NCBI GenBank assembly: GCA_947494705.1
Contig: CANLVN010000003.1
Coordinates: 124,001-188,000, forward strand
DNA: 64,000 nucleotides
Direction of reading: 5' to 3'
DNA from: an uncultured Erythrobacter sp.
GTDB taxonomy: Bacteria > Pseudomonadota > Alphaproteobacteria > Sphingomonadales > Sphingomonadaceae
Position 1 is the first letter of the stretch, and every line of letters starts with the position of its first letter. Below are positions 33,363 through 43,091 of the stretch, one piece after another. Position numbers and translations under genes: made by a program. The notes under the pieces were generated by a model that did no database searches, was not told the DNA's origin, and was given only the letters and a program-made list of their open reading frames with translations.

Positions 33363-34757
33363 ATGCTTTCAACGCCTTCCATCTTCAATAGATGGCTCGT
33401 ATCGCTTCTCGCGCTCCTTCTTGCTGCGCCGGTCTTCGCCCAAACCACCGCCCCCGATGCGGATCAGTTTACCCGCGACGTGATCGCGCATGAAGGACAC
33501 ATCTTGAAGCTGGGCGCGGTGCGTGGCAAGGCTATGCCCGCCAACAGTCTGCGCACGGTTCGCGGGGTCGCCCAGATGCTGACTCGCGAATACGAGCCGC
33601 GGCCTCCCTGCGGATCGCGACGCCCGCCCAGCACCTCACACCCTCGCTATCGTCGCTGGAAAATCAGCTGCGGCGGATGGGTGCCCTATCCAGAGAACAG
33701 CGCGGTGCTGTTTGTCGCTTTCGATGACAGCGGCATGCGCAGCTACCTGATCGATGGCGAGGGGCTGGCCGCCTCGGCCGCGACTGGAACGACGCTCGAC
33801 GAATTGCGCGCTGCGGCAATCGACCTGCGGATTGCGCTCGACGTCGACGGGATCGAGAATGTGCGGGCCCCGCGCTTGCGTTCCGCCACCGACCACCCGC
33901 CGCGTGCATCGAGCGGGGATGTAGTGATCGATGAGGCGACCGCTTTTCTTACAGAACTTCTTTTCCCGCCCCGGATCGAGCAAGCTCTGCGCGAAGTCGA
34001 TCACCTGCTGGTTGTCAGCAATGGCGTCGTGTCCTCGATACCCTTTCCACTGTTGCCTTTCGGGAAAGGTATGATGGTCGATGCCATGACTGTCACGACG
34101 TCGGCAGGAATGTACGACCTCGACATGGTGGTCGCGCCATGGGATCGATCCGATTTTACCGAAATGCTGGTGGTCGCCGATCCGGTGGTGCCAGAACTGT
34201 CGCGGTGGGAGGTTCCGCCGCTGCCCGGTGCGCGCAGGGAAGGGCGCGAGGTCGCCGAAGTACTCGAGGCCGGCCTGCTGGTGGGCGAAGATGCTGTCAA
34301 ATCGGAGGTAGAGACCCGCGCTCGCGATCTCGATCTGCTCTACATCGCTGCCCACGGAGTGTCCGATCCCGACAACCCGCTCGACGGCGGCCTGCTGATG
34401 CTGGCTGGTCCGAACGAGGACGAGGCATTGTGGACCGGGCGCGAGATCCAGAACCGCACGATGGGCCGTACCCAGCTGGTCGTGCTTTCGGCCTGTCAGA
34501 CGGGCTTGGGAATGCCGCATGAGGGCGGCATGATCGGCCTGGCCCGCTCGTTCCAGAAAGCGGGCGTGCCGCGTGTGGTGATGAGCCTGTGGAGCGTCGA
34601 TGATGCCTCGACCTATTACATGATGACCCGCTTTAACGTCTATCTCGCCGACCATCCTCCTGCAGAGGCGCTGCGCCGCGCTATGCTTGATGCCCGCGCC
34701 GAATTTACCGAGCCGCGCCTGTGGTCGGCCTTCACGGTCTTCGGTACGCCGCGTTAA
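33363..34757 (+). CDS. Secreted CHAT-domain (caspase-like) protein with internal double frameshift
   Basis: This 464-aa protein has a signal peptide (LVSLLALLLAAPVFAQ) and a C-terminal CHAT domain. The catalytic pair is H331 in YIAAHGVSDP and C378 in VVLSACQTGLG, followed by SFQKAGVPRVVMSLWSV. CHAT proteins are caspase-like peptidases. Residues 79-115 are anomalous, rich in Pro, Arg, Cys and Trp. The frame shifted by two bases (33599 to about 33705) instead reads as normal helical sequence, LTPSLSSLENQLRRMGAL. A one-base loss and a compensating one-base gain are therefore likely, either real or sequence error. Confidence 0.85.
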   Translation: MLSTPSIFNRWLVSLLALLLAAPVFAQTTAPDADQFTRDVIAHEGHILKLGAVRGKAMPANSLRTVRGVAQMLTREYEPRPPCGSRRPPSTSHPRYRRWKISCGGWVPYPENSAVLFVAFDDSGMRSYLIDGEGLAASAATGTTLDELRAAAIDLRIALDVDGIENVRAPRLRSATDHPPRASSGDVVIDEATAFLTELLFPPRIEQALREVDHLLVVSNGVVSSIPFPLLPFGKGMMVDAMTVTTSAGMYDLDMVVAPWDRSDFTEMLVVADPVVPELSRWEVPPLPGARREGREVAEVLEAGLLVGEDAVKSEVETRARDLDLLYIAAHGVSDPDNPLDGGLLMLAGPNEDEALWTGREIQNRTMGRTQLVVLSACQTGLGMPHEGGMIGLARSFQKAGVPRVVMSLWSVDDASTYYMMTRFNVYLADHPPAEALRRAMLDARAEFTEPRLWSAFTVFGTPR

Positions 34758-34824
34758 TCTATCTCACAGTGCGGCTGTCAGGGCGGCAAGCCGTGGCGAC
34801 TTGCATCGGGATATCCGGGAAAAC

Positions 34825-34870
34825 CCCTAGGTCGTCCTACGCGCGCGGTTGAGTCCTACACCCTAGGTCG
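34825..34870 (+). repeat. Interleaved short direct repeats before the PilZ gene
   Basis: CCCTAGGTCG occurs at 34825-34834 and 34861-34870, and GTCCTAC at 34834-34840 and 34853-34859, nested between them. The second CCCTAGGTCG ends 8 bp before the ATG. The arrangement could be an operator pair over the translation start. No regulator is known. Confidence 0.4.
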
Positions 34871-34878
34871 GCGGGGTG

Positions 34879-35289
34879 ATGGGTTATTCTTCAGCCAATA
34901 CCAATCCGCGCCACGTCCGTCCCGGTAACGTGAAGACCGGTCGCCGCAATGCACCACGCTTGCGGCTGTCGATACCCGCCCACCTCGTATCGCTTTATGA
35001 CCGGCGCCGTTGCATTCTGATCGACCTTTCACGCACCGGCGCGCAGATCGGGCTGGAGGAACCGATGCGCGAAGGCGAAGGGGTGGTGTTGCAAGTGGCC
35101 GGAGTGGAGCCCTTCGGCGAAGTCGTACGCCGATCGACTGGGCCGAATGGTGGAGTCAACGGCCTCGTCTTCGATCCGCCGATCCCTGACGAACAGGTGC
35201 TGGAGGTCCGCAGCTTTTCCGAAGTCTACCGCGAAGACGAAATGCGCGCTTTGCGTGATGAAGTGCGTCGTTGGGTCATGGGGGCCTAA
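34879..35289 (+). CDS. PilZ-domain protein
   Basis: This 136-aa protein has the c-di-GMP-binding PilZ signature: an Arg pair in TGRRNAPRLRLSIPAHL and the DLSRTGAQIGLEE (D/NxSxxG) motif about 30 residues later. The rest is the PilZ beta barrel and a C-terminal helix. It is probably a single-domain c-di-GMP receptor. A GTG one codon upstream (34876) is an alternative start. Confidence 0.85.
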   Translation: MGYSSANTNPRHVRPGNVKTGRRNAPRLRLSIPAHLVSLYDRRRCILIDLSRTGAQIGLEEPMREGEGVVLQVAGVEPFGEVVRRSTGPNGGVNGLVFDPPIPDEQVLEVRSFSEVYREDEMRALRDEVRRWVMGA

Positions 35290-35468
35290 TTCGCGCACGG
35301 AACTTGGCTCGCTATAAATGCAGCGCCGCGGTCGGCGGCTCTTGCCAAAGCGCTACTTAGCGCCTAACTGCAATTCATCCCGACATCGTCGATACTTTGA
35401 AGGGGCTGGCGCCGCGAGGGGCCGGCACTGATCGGCTTTGTCATATTAACAGAGTAATTCCTGACTGC

Positions 35469-36047
35469 ATGACCGACATTGCGCGCCTGACCGACCTGAT
35501 CCGACCCGAAGCCGAAGCGCTCGGGTTCGAACTGGTGCGTGTGAAGATGATGCCATCCGAAGCTGGCGATGGCGGCCAGGCTCTGCAGATCATGGCGGAA
35601 GACCCGGCGACCGGGCAGTTGGTGATCGAACAATGTGCCGAGCTGTCGCGGCGCGTTTCTGACGCGATCGACGGGGCCGAGGAGTCGGGCGAGGTTCTCA
35701 TCGAGGGTGCTTATCACCTCGAAGTGTCATCGCCCGGCATCGACCGCCCGCTTACCCGCGAAAAGGATTTCGCGAACTGGGCGGGGCACGAGGTCAAAAT
35801 CTCCATGGTCAAGGGCTATGACGGCAAGCGCAACCTGCGCGGCAAGCTGCACGGGATCGAACCGCGCGGCGATGCGACCGCTGTCGGCATAGAGAATGCC
35901 AACGGCAGCGTCGACTTTGTCCCGCTTGCAGAAATTCACAGTGCAAAGCTCGTCCTGACCGACGCGCTGATCGCTGCTACACAGCCGCTCGATTCGAGCG
36001 GTGCCGAAGACATCGTAGAAGACACAGAAGAAAAGGCAGACGACTGA
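35469..36047 (+). CDS. rimP: Ribosome maturation factor RimP
   Basis: The 192-aa protein starts MTDIARLTDLIRPEAEALGFELVRVK. It has the YHLEVSSPGIDRPLTREKDF motif near residue 90, the RimP fingerprint. It assists 30S subunit assembly. It heads the rimP-nusA-ylxR-infB group and its stop overlaps nusA by one base (TGATG). A longer reading frame upstream to 35397 lacks family similarity. Confidence 0.95.
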   Translation: MTDIARLTDLIRPEAEALGFELVRVKMMPSEAGDGGQALQIMAEDPATGQLVIEQCAELSRRVSDAIDGAEESGEVLIEGAYHLEVSSPGIDRPLTREKDFANWAGHEVKISMVKGYDGKRNLRGKLHGIEPRGDATAVGIENANGSVDFVPLAEIHSAKLVLTDALIAATQPLDSSGAEDIVEDTEEKADD

Positions 36048-37705
36048 TGGCCAGTGCCATTTCCGCCAACAAGGCAGAACTGCTCGCGATTGCGAACTCC
36101 GTTGCGTCCGAGAAGATGATCGACAAATCCATCGTCATCGAGGCGATGGAAGAAGCGATCCAGAAGAGCGCGCGCAACCGCTATGGTGCGGAGAACGACA
36201 TCCGCGCCAAGCTCGACCCGCAAACCGGTGACCTGACGCTGTGGCGCGTGGTCGAGGTGGTCGAAGAGGTCGAGGACTACTTCAAGCAAGTCGATCTCAA
36301 GCAGGCCCAGAAGCTTCAGGACGGCGCTTCCATCGGCGACTTCATCGTCGACCCGCTGCCTCCGGTCGACCTTGGCCGTATCGACGCACAGAGCGCCAAG
36401 CAGGTGATCTTCCAGAAAGTCCGCGATGCAGAGCGCGAGCGTCAGTTCGAGGAATTCAAGGATCGTTCGGGCGAAGTCATCACCGGCGTCATCAAGTCGG
36501 TCGAATTCGGCCACGTGATCGTCAATCTTGGCCGTGCCGAAGGCGTTATCCGCCGCGACCAGCAGATTCCCCGCGAAGCTGCGCGTGTCGGTGAACGTGT
36601 CCGCGCTCTCATCACCAAGGTAGAGCGCAACAATCGCGGTCCGCAGATCTTCTTGAGCCGCGCCGCGCCCGATTTCATGCGCAAGCTGTTCGCGCAGGAA
36701 GTGCCCGAAATCTACGACGGCATCATCGAGATCAAGGCCGCTGCCCGCGACCCCGGTTCGCGCGCCAAGATCGGGGTCATCAGCCATGATTCCTCGATCG
36801 ACCCGGTCGGCGCCTGCGTCGGCATGAAAGGTAGCCGCGTTCAGGCCGTCGTGCAGGAACTGCAGGGCGAGAAGATCGACATCATTCCGTGGTCGGAAGA
36901 CACCGCGACCTTCGTCGTCAACGCGCTCCAGCCCGCGACCGTGGCTCGCGTGGTCCTCGACGAGGAAGAGGGCCGGATCGAAGTCGTGGTTCCCGATGAC
37001 CAGCTGTCGCTCGCCATCGGTCGCCGTGGCCAGAACGTGCGGCTCGCCAGCCAACTCACCGGTCACCAGATCGACATCATGACCGAGGAAGAGGCTTCGG
37101 AGAAGCGCTCCAAGGAATTCGCCGAGCGTTCAAAGATGTTCGAGGAAGAGCTCGATGTCGACGAAACGCTTTCGCAGTTGCTCGTCGCCGAAGGGTTCTC
37201 AGAACTTGAGGAAGTCGCCTACGTCGAAATGGCCGAACTCGCTGCCATCGAAGGCTTCGACGAGGAACTCGCCGAAGAACTCCAGAGCCGCGCAATCGAA
37301 GCGCTCGAGCGCCAGGAAGCCACGCATCGCGAGGCGCGTCGTGAACTGGGCGTCGAGGACGACCTTGCCGAACTGCCGCACCTGTCCGAAGCGATGCTGG
37401 TCACGCTCGGCAAGGCGGGCATCAAGACGCTCGACGATCTTGCCGATCTCGCCACCGACGAGTTGATTGCCAAGAAGCGCGAGGCTCCGCGCCGCCGCAA
37501 CAACGCCGACGGCCCGCCGATGCGCCGTCCGCAACGCGAGCAGGACAAGGGCGGTGTGCTGGGCGAATACGGCCTGAGCGAAGAGCAGGGCAACGAAGTC
37601 ATCATGGCTGCACGCGCGCACTGGTTCGAAGACGAGGAGCCCGCCAAGGCCCCCGCCGCCGAGCCTGACAATCAGGAGGCCGCCGATGCGGACTCCACCC
37701 AATGA
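36047..37705 (+). CDS. nusA: Transcription termination/antitermination factor NusA
   Basis: This 552-aa NusA has the N-terminal RNA-polymerase-binding domain (residues 1-130) and an S1 domain with [20 protein letters not shown] near 145. Two KH domains follow ([20 protein letters not shown] and [20 protein letters not shown]). Two helix-hairpin-helix repeats (residues 365-480) and a charged tail close the protein. It modulates pausing, termination and antitermination. Its end overlaps the YlxR gene by 20 bp. Confidence 0.97.
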   Translation: MASAISANKAELLAIANSVASEKMIDKSIVIEAMEEAIQKSARNRYGAENDIRAKLDPQTGDLTLWRVVEVVEEVEDYFKQVDLKQAQKLQDGASIGDFIVDPLPPVDLGRIDAQSAKQVIFQKVRDAERERQFEEFKDRSGEVITGVIKSVEFGHVIVNLGRAEGVIRRDQQIPREAARVGERVRALITKVERNNRGPQIFLSRAAPDFMRKLFAQEVPEIYDGIIEIKAAARDPGSRAKIGVISHDSSIDPVGACVGMKGSRVQAVVQELQGEKIDIIPWSEDTATFVVNALQPATVARVVLDEEEGRIEVVVPDDQLSLAIGRRGQNVRLASQLTGHQIDIMTEEEASEKRSKEFAERSKMFEEELDVDETLSQLLVAEGFSELEEVAYVEMAELAAIEGFDEELAEELQSRAIEALERQEATHREARRELGVEDDLAELPHLSEAMLVTLGKAGIKTLDDLADLATDELIAKKREAPRRRNNADGPPMRRPQREQDKGGVLGEYGLSEEQGNEVIMAARAHWFEDEEPAKAPAAEPDNQEAADADSTQ

Positions 37706-38396
37706 GCGCGTAAGTTCCGACATCGTTGACGAGGCAGCTCCCGGACACGCTTCCGGGAGCGAACGCCGCTGCATCCTTTCGGGCGAAACGCACCCGCGCG
37801 AGGAACTCATCCGGCTGGCGATTGCGCCGACCGGAGAAGTGCTGCCCGACCCCAACGCCAAGGCTCCTGGACGCGGCGCTTGGATCGCGCCCGACCGCGC
37901 TGCGCTTGAAAGCGGCATCGCCGATGGCCATCTCAAACGAGCGCTGATGCGCGCATTCAAGGGTGGGCCCGACGGGATAACGCTTTCCTACAGCGAGGAT
38001 TTGCCTCTAGCCGTGGAATCGGCGCTGAAACGCACGCTTGCGGATCGGCTCGGTTTGGAACTGCGTGGTGGCAACATCGTGCTGGGGTCGGCCAAGATAG
38101 AAGAACACGCCCGCACGGGACGGATTGCCTTGCTGCTCCATGCAGCCGACAGCAGCGAGGACGGGCGTAAGAAACTCGACCAAGCGTGGCGTGTAGGCCT
38201 GGATGAAGAGGGTTCAGGACGGCGCGGCATCGTCTTGCCACTGGACCGGCACGCTTTGTCTGTGGCATTGGGCCGGGAAAATGTCGTCCATCTGGGCGTT
38301 TCGGGCACGCGAGGCGCCAATTCGGGCGCGGCGGGCCGGGTAGGGCAGGCAGTGATGCGCCTGTCGCGTTTCATGGGGAGTGATCCTCCCGATTAG
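37686..38396 (+). CDS. YlxR (DUF448) domain protein with L7Ae-like C-terminal part
   Basis: This 236-aa protein has a YlxR domain with RRCILSGETHPREELIRLA near residue 28 and APGRGAWI near 60. A second domain (about residues 100-205) has the length and pattern of an L7Ae/L30e-like RNA-binding fold. YlxR proteins lie between nusA and infB in many bacteria and bind RNA. The start overlaps nusA by 20 bp. Confidence 0.88.
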   Translation: MRTPPNERVSSDIVDEAAPGHASGSERRCILSGETHPREELIRLAIAPTGEVLPDPNAKAPGRGAWIAPDRAALESGIADGHLKRALMRAFKGGPDGITLSYSEDLPLAVESALKRTLADRLGLELRGGNIVLGSAKIEEHARTGRIALLLHAADSSEDGRKKLDQAWRVGLDEEGSGRRGIVLPLDRHALSVALGRENVVHLGVSGTRGANSGAAGRVGQAVMRLSRFMGSDPPD

Positions 38397-38474
38397 CGCC
38401 CTTGATCGGACGAATAGCGCGAAGGAACGTCCTTTGCGCGGATATGAGATTTTGAAGGACTGAGCGAAGCTAGA

Positions 38475-41033
38475 ATGAGCGACGAAGAAAAAAAACCTGC
38501 ACGTAAACCGCTGGGCCTGAAGAGGGCGGTCGATGCTGGCGAGGTCAAGCAGACCTTCAGCCACGGCCGCACCAACAAGGTCGCGGTCGAAGTGAAGCGC
38601 CGCCGCAAGCTCGTTAAGCCCGGCGAGACGCCCGAACCCGAAGCGGCTCCTGCACCCGCACCGACGCCCGCACCCGCGCCTGCGCCGACCCCGGCTCCGG
38701 CGGCGAAGAAACCTGCGGCCAAGAAGCCATCGGCTCCCGCCGGTGAGACGCCGCAGGAACGCGTCGCCCGGCTCCAGCGCGAGGCCGAGGAAGAGCGCCT
38801 GAAGCTTACCGAGGAAGCCCGTAAGCGCGACGAAGCGCGTGCAAAGCAGGAAGCCGAAGAGGAAAAGAAGCGCGCCGAGCAGAACAAGAAGGCCGAAGCC
38901 GAGGCCGAACAGCGGGCCAAGGAAGAAGCCGAGGCGTCTGCCAAGGTTGAGGCTGAGAGCGAGGCGGCGCCCGAAGCCGAAATCGCCGCTACCGATGACG
39001 AGGCCAAAGCCGTGCCGGCCGCGCGCAAATTTACTCCGGTCGCGCGCCCCGAACCCAAGCGCCCCGAGAAGAAGTCCAAGAAGAAAGACGACAAGGGTCC
39101 GGCTCAGGATACCGGCGGTGGCAAGGACAAGCGTCGCTCTGGCAAGCTCACCGTCACCAAGGCACTGAACGAGGACGAAGGCCGTCGCGCCCGCAGCCTC
39201 GCCGCGCTCAAGCGTGCGCGTGAAAAGGAGCGCCGCATGCAGGGCGGCGGCTCAAACAAGCCGCGCGAAAAGCAGGTGCGCGACGTTATCGTTCCCGAAG
39301 CCATCACCGTCGGCGAACTCGCCAAGCGGATGGGCGAAAAGGGCGCGGACCTCGTGAAGGAGTTGTTCAATCTCGACATGATGGTCACCGTCAACCAGAC
39401 CATCGACCAGGACACTGCGGAATTGCTGGTTGAACAGTTCGGCCACAATATCGAGAAGGTCTCTGAAGCTGATATCGACATCGTCGCGGACGAGGATCAG
39501 GATCCGGAAGAAACGCTGAAAGAGCGTCCTCCGGTGGTCACGATCATGGGACATGTCGATCACGGCAAGACCAGCCTGCTCGATGCGCTGCGCGGTACCG
39601 ATGTAACCAAGGGTGAAGCCGGCGGCATCACCCAGCATATCGGCAGCTACCAGATCACGACGAAGGACAAGCAGAAGATCACCTTCCTCGACACACCCGG
39701 CCACGCCGCATTCACCGAAATGCGTCAGCGCGGGGCGAATGTCACCGACATCGTGGTCCTCGTGGTCGCGGCGGATGACGGCATCATGCCGCAGACGATC
39801 GAGGCTATCAATCACACCAAGGCCGCAGGCGTCCCGATGATCGTCGCGATCAACAAGATGGACAAGGAAGAGGCCAAGCCTGACAATATTCGCAATCGTC
39901 TGCTCGAACATGAGATCATAGTCGAAAAGCTTTCTGGCGAAGTGCAGGATGTCGAAGTTTCGGCCAAGACCGGCGACGGGCTCGACGCGCTGATCGAGGC
40001 GATCACGCTGCAGGCCGAACTGCTCGAACTGAAGGCACGTCCCGACCGTGATGCCGATGCAACGGTGATCGAAGCGCAGCTCGACAAGGGTCGCGGACCC
40101 GTTGCAACAGTACTGATCACGCGTGGCACGCTCAAGCGCGGCGACACCTTCGTCGTCGGCACTCAAAGCGGCCGTGTGCGTGCCATTGTCGATGACAGTG
40201 GCAAGCAGATCAAGGAAGCTGGGCCTTCGATGCCTGTCGAGGTACTTGGCCTTGGCGGCGTGCCGTCGGCGGGTGACCAACTGACTGTCGTCGAGAACGA
40301 ACAGCGCGCCCGCGAAGTCGCCGAATACCGTCAGGAAAAGGCGACCGAGAAGCGCACCGCGCTGGCTCCGACCAGCTTCGACACGATGTTCAACAACCTG
40401 AAGGCGGACGTCATCGAATGGCCGGTTCTGGTTAAGGCCGATGTTCAGGGCAGCGTCGAGGCGATCGTCAACGCGCTGCACAACATTTCGACCGACGACA
40501 TCAAGGCGCGAGTTCTTCATGCAGGCGTCGGGGCCATCACCGAAAGCGATGTTACGCTGGCGGCGGCTTCAAACGCCCCGATCATCGGCTTCGGCGTGCG
40601 TCCCAATGCAAAGGCACGCGAACTCGTCAAGCGCGATGGCGTGCGTATGATGTACTACGATGTGATCTATAATCTGACCGAAGACGTCGCCAAGGAAATG
40701 GCGGGCGAGCTTGGGCCAGAGCGGATCGAAACCGTCGTCGGACGTGCTGCGGTCAAGCAGGTTTTCCGGTCGGGCAAGAAGGACAAGGCCGCCGGCCTGC
40801 TGGTCGAGGAAGGTGTTATCCGCAAGGGTCTGCACGCACGTCTCACCCGCGAGGATGTCATCGTATCGGCGACCACGATCGCCTCGCTGCGGCGCTTCAA
40901 GGACGACGTGGACGAAGTCCGCGCTGGTCTCGAATGCGGCGTGGTGCTTGAGGACACGAACGACATCCAGCCGGGCGACCAGCTTGAAGTCTTCGAGGTC
41001 GAAGAGCGCGAACGGACACTAGAAGTCGGCTAA
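38475..41033 (+). CDS. infB: Translation initiation factor IF-2
   Basis: The 852-aa GTPase has the G1 motif [27 protein letters not shown] (G3), NKMDKEE (G4) and the C-terminal initiator-tRNA-binding domains. About 250 N-terminal residues are low-complexity: a Pro/Ala run near residues 55-80 and Glu/Ala/Lys-rich helical stretches to about 160. It loads formyl-Met-tRNA on the 30S subunit. Confidence 0.97.
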   Translation: MSDEEKKPARKPLGLKRAVDAGEVKQTFSHGRTNKVAVEVKRRRKLVKPGETPEPEAAPAPAPTPAPAPAPTPAPAAKKPAAKKPSAPAGETPQERVARLQREAEEERLKLTEEARKRDEARAKQEAEEEKKRAEQNKKAEAEAEQRAKEEAEASAKVEAESEAAPEAEIAATDDEAKAVPAARKFTPVARPEPKRPEKKSKKKDDKGPAQDTGGGKDKRRSGKLTVTKALNEDEGRRARSLAALKRAREKERRMQGGGSNKPREKQVRDVIVPEAITVGELAKRMGEKGADLVKELFNLDMMVTVNQTIDQDTAELLVEQFGHNIEKVSEADIDIVADEDQDPEETLKERPPVVTIMGHVDHGKTSLLDALRGTDVTKGEAGGITQHIGSYQITTKDKQKITFLDTPGHAAFTEMRQRGANVTDIVVLVVAADDGIMPQTIEAINHTKAAGVPMIVAINKMDKEEAKPDNIRNRLLEHEIIVEKLSGEVQDVEVSAKTGDGLDALIEAITLQAELLELKARPDRDADATVIEAQLDKGRGPVATVLITRGTLKRGDTFVVGTQSGRVRAIVDDSGKQIKEAGPSMPVEVLGLGGVPSAGDQLTVVENEQRAREVAEYRQEKATEKRTALAPTSFDTMFNNLKADVIEWPVLVKADVQGSVEAIVNALHNISTDDIKARVLHAGVGAITESDVTLAAASNAPIIGFGVRPNAKARELVKRDGVRMMYYDVIYNLTEDVAKEMAGELGPERIETVVGRAAVKQVFRSGKKDKAAGLLVEEGVIRKGLHARLTREDVIVSATTIASLRRFKDDVDEVRAGLECGVVLEDTNDIQPGDQLEVFEVEERERTLEVG

Positions 41034-41045
41034 GAGCTCAAGGCG

Positions 41046-41489
41046 TTGGCAAGTTCATCTCCTTTCCCCGAGGACGCAGGCTCCAGCCCGCACACCGCGC
41101 TGCTCGGTTCCGAGTTCGTATCGTTCGACGAGGCGACGCAGACCGGGACAATGCGTTTCACCGTGCGCAAGGAGATGACGACAATGCGTGGCGGCGTTCA
41201 GGGCGGTCTGGTCGCGGGCTATCTCGACGACGTGATGGGGTATACTTTCGTCGCGGCGACGGGAGGCGAACTTGCGCCGCTCAACCTTGACATCTCGATG
41301 AGCCTCATCCGGCTGATTCCCGCAGGATCGACGATCATCGGCACCGGACGCGTGGTGAAGGCCGGTAGGCGAGTGGTCTTTCTCGAATCTGAATTGAAAG
41401 GCGAGGATGGAACGTTGTTCGCTCGAGCCACCTCGACTGCGATTCCGACCCCCAGGCCTTCTCTGAGCGAGAGCGGGACGGGGAGCTAG
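41046..41489 (+). CDS. PaaI-type hotdog thioesterase
   Basis: This 147-aa protein has the PaaI pattern: RGGVQGGLVAGYLDDVMGYTF near residue 40, LNLDISMSLIRLIPAG and the closing strand. It probably hydrolyses acyl- or aryl-CoA thioesters. The start is TTG at 41046, 13 bp after infB. Its TAG overlaps the GTG of the next gene. Confidence 0.8.
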   Translation: MASSSPFPEDAGSSPHTALLGSEFVSFDEATQTGTMRFTVRKEMTTMRGGVQGGLVAGYLDDVMGYTFVAATGGELAPLNLDISMSLIRLIPAGSTIIGTGRVVKAGRRVVFLESELKGEDGTLFARATSTAIPTPRPSLSESGTGS

Positions 41490-42034
41490 TGCCGGTCTAC
41501 CTCGCGCTTCTGGGTAGCATCAATATCGGCGGTAATCGGATCAAGATGGTCGATCTCAAGGCCGCTCTCGCCGACGAAGGGTTTGACGATGTGACCACCG
41601 TCGCGGCGAGCGGAAACGTCATTTTCTCCGACCGGCGTAAGCCTGCAGCCCTGGAACGGGAGCTGGAGCGCATTATGTCCGAACATTTCGGCTTTGCCAG
41701 TTGTGCGATGGTACGAACGAAGAGTCAGGTTCGTGCAGCCGTCGATCGAAACCCGTTCCACGGAACCGACGCTGAGCATGGTTCTGACAAGATGGTGCAC
41801 TCGATATTCCTCAGCGCACCACCTGAGCAAGAACGGTTCGACGCCCTGCTAGCCGAGCATCGGGGTAAGGGAAGCGAACGGCTCGCTTTGGGTGACCGCG
41901 TGCTGTTTCTCGACTATGTCGATGGCGTGGGTGTGTCCGATCTGTCGAGCAAGTTTCTTGAGCGGCGGCTTGGCGTGAAGGGGACCGCTCGCAACATGAA
42001 CTCGCTCAAGAATATACTTTCGAAGATGGACTAG
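41489..42034 (+). CDS. DUF1697 protein
   Basis: The 181-aa protein has the DUF1697 N-terminus [20 protein letters not shown] and [10 protein letters not shown], followed by the C-terminal [14 protein letters not shown]. The biochemical role of the family is unknown. GTG at 41489 overlaps the preceding stop (TAGTG). It separates infB from rbfA, which are usually adjacent, so it and the PaaI gene look like insertions into the cluster. Confidence 0.85.
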   Translation: MPVYLALLGSINIGGNRIKMVDLKAALADEGFDDVTTVAASGNVIFSDRRKPAALERELERIMSEHFGFASCAMVRTKSQVRAAVDRNPFHGTDAEHGSDKMVHSIFLSAPPEQERFDALLAEHRGKGSERLALGDRVLFLDYVDGVGVSDLSSKFLERRLGVKGTARNMNSLKNILSKMD

Positions 42035-42038
42035 CTCT

Positions 42039-42446
42039 ATGGCCCGCCGCAACGATTTCACCGCCGAACAGCACTCCGTCCGCGTTCTCAAAGTGGGCGA
42101 GAGGGTGCGTCACATCCTCAGCGAATTGCTCGCGCGTCAGGAGGTGCATGACGAGACAGTCAGCGCCTCGAACATTTCCGTCACCGAGGTGCGAATGACC
42201 CCGGACCTGCGTCACGCAACCGCTTATGTGAAGCCGTTGCTCGGCGCGGGAGAGGACGAAGTGGTCACTGCGCTTCGCCAGAATACCGCTTTCCTTCAAC
42301 GCGAGGTAGCCAAGCGGCTCGGTCTCAAATTCGCGCCCAAGCTGAAGTTCCGTAAGGATGAAAGCTTCGCCGAAGCCGACCGCATCGAATCGTTGCTCCG
42401 CGATCCGAAAGTGGCGCGCGACCTCGATGACGGTGAGGAAGAGTAG
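42039..42446 (+). CDS. rbfA: Ribosome-binding factor A
   Basis: This 135-aa KH-fold protein has [39 protein letters not shown] and [20 protein letters not shown], all typical of RbfA. It helps mature 16S rRNA in the 30S subunit. It starts 4 bp after the DUF1697 gene. Confidence 0.95.
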   Translation: MARRNDFTAEQHSVRVLKVGERVRHILSELLARQEVHDETVSASNISVTEVRMTPDLRHATAYVKPLLGAGEDEVVTALRQNTAFLQREVAKRLGLKFAPKLKFRKDESFAEADRIESLLRDPKVARDLDDGEEE

Positions 42447-42449
42447 CGC

Positions 42450-43034
42450 CTAGCGCGGCACCATCCGGGCCTTCAGGCTAATGTCGACGGTGTTGCCAAC
42501 AATCAGCTGGTAGCTCTTCATGCCGTAATCGCGACGGTCTATTTCCATCTCTCCGGTAAAGCTCACCGGGCGGCCATGTGACTTGGCCGGGTCATTGGCA
42601 AAGGTAACGTCCAGTGTCTCTCTGCGCGTCACACCACGTGCAGTCAGTTGACCAGTCACAACGCCCTTGGTCGGCGATGACAATTTGATCGAACGCCCGA
42701 CGAAGCGGACCGTAGGATAGCGCTCAACCCAGAAGAACTTCTCGCCACGCAATCGCTTTAACGTTGTCTCGTCCGGCGCCTCTATCGCCACCGCGTCGAA
42801 AGTAACGTCGATGGTCGCACGTTGGGGTGCGCCTGGGACGATGGTGACGTTGCCTTCCATGCGCGGGAACCGCGCGGTCTTGCTGGCGAGCCCGAAGAAG
42901 GAGACCTTGGCCGAGACGTTGCTGGCCCTGGCATCGAGCCGGTAGTCAATAGCCGACGAGCTTTGCGCCAGCAGAACAGCAGGGAGCATCAGCGCGAAGG
43001 CGGCGAACAGGCGGGCAAGGGCAGGGCCGAACAT
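42450..43034 (-). CDS. YceI-family periplasmic protein
   Basis: This 194-aa protein has a signal peptide (LFAAFALMLPAVLLAQSS) and a YceI lipocalin-like barrel: YRLDARASNVSAKVSFFG, FVGRSIKLSS and a C-terminal GTVDISLKARM-type strand. Members bind isoprenoid lipids in the periplasm. It converges on rbfA with 3 bp between stops. Confidence 0.88.
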   Translation of the reverse strand: MFGPALARLFAAFALMLPAVLLAQSSSAIDYRLDARASNVSAKVSFFGLASKTARFPRMEGNVTIVPGAPQRATIDVTFDAVAIEAPDETTLKRLRGEKFFWVERYPTVRFVGRSIKLSSPTKGVVTGQLTARGVTRRETLDVTFANDPAKSHGRPVSFTGEMEIDRRDYGMKSYQLIVGNTVDISLKARMVPR

Positions 43035-43091
43035 GACCTAACTACGCGTGGGCGCAGCAAACGGTTGCAGGCTCGTTCTCAGTCCTTGCGC

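Noticed and set aside
35936..37066. Minus-strand open frame antisense to nusA
   Set aside because: It is a shadow of NusA, with no ribosome site and no family features.
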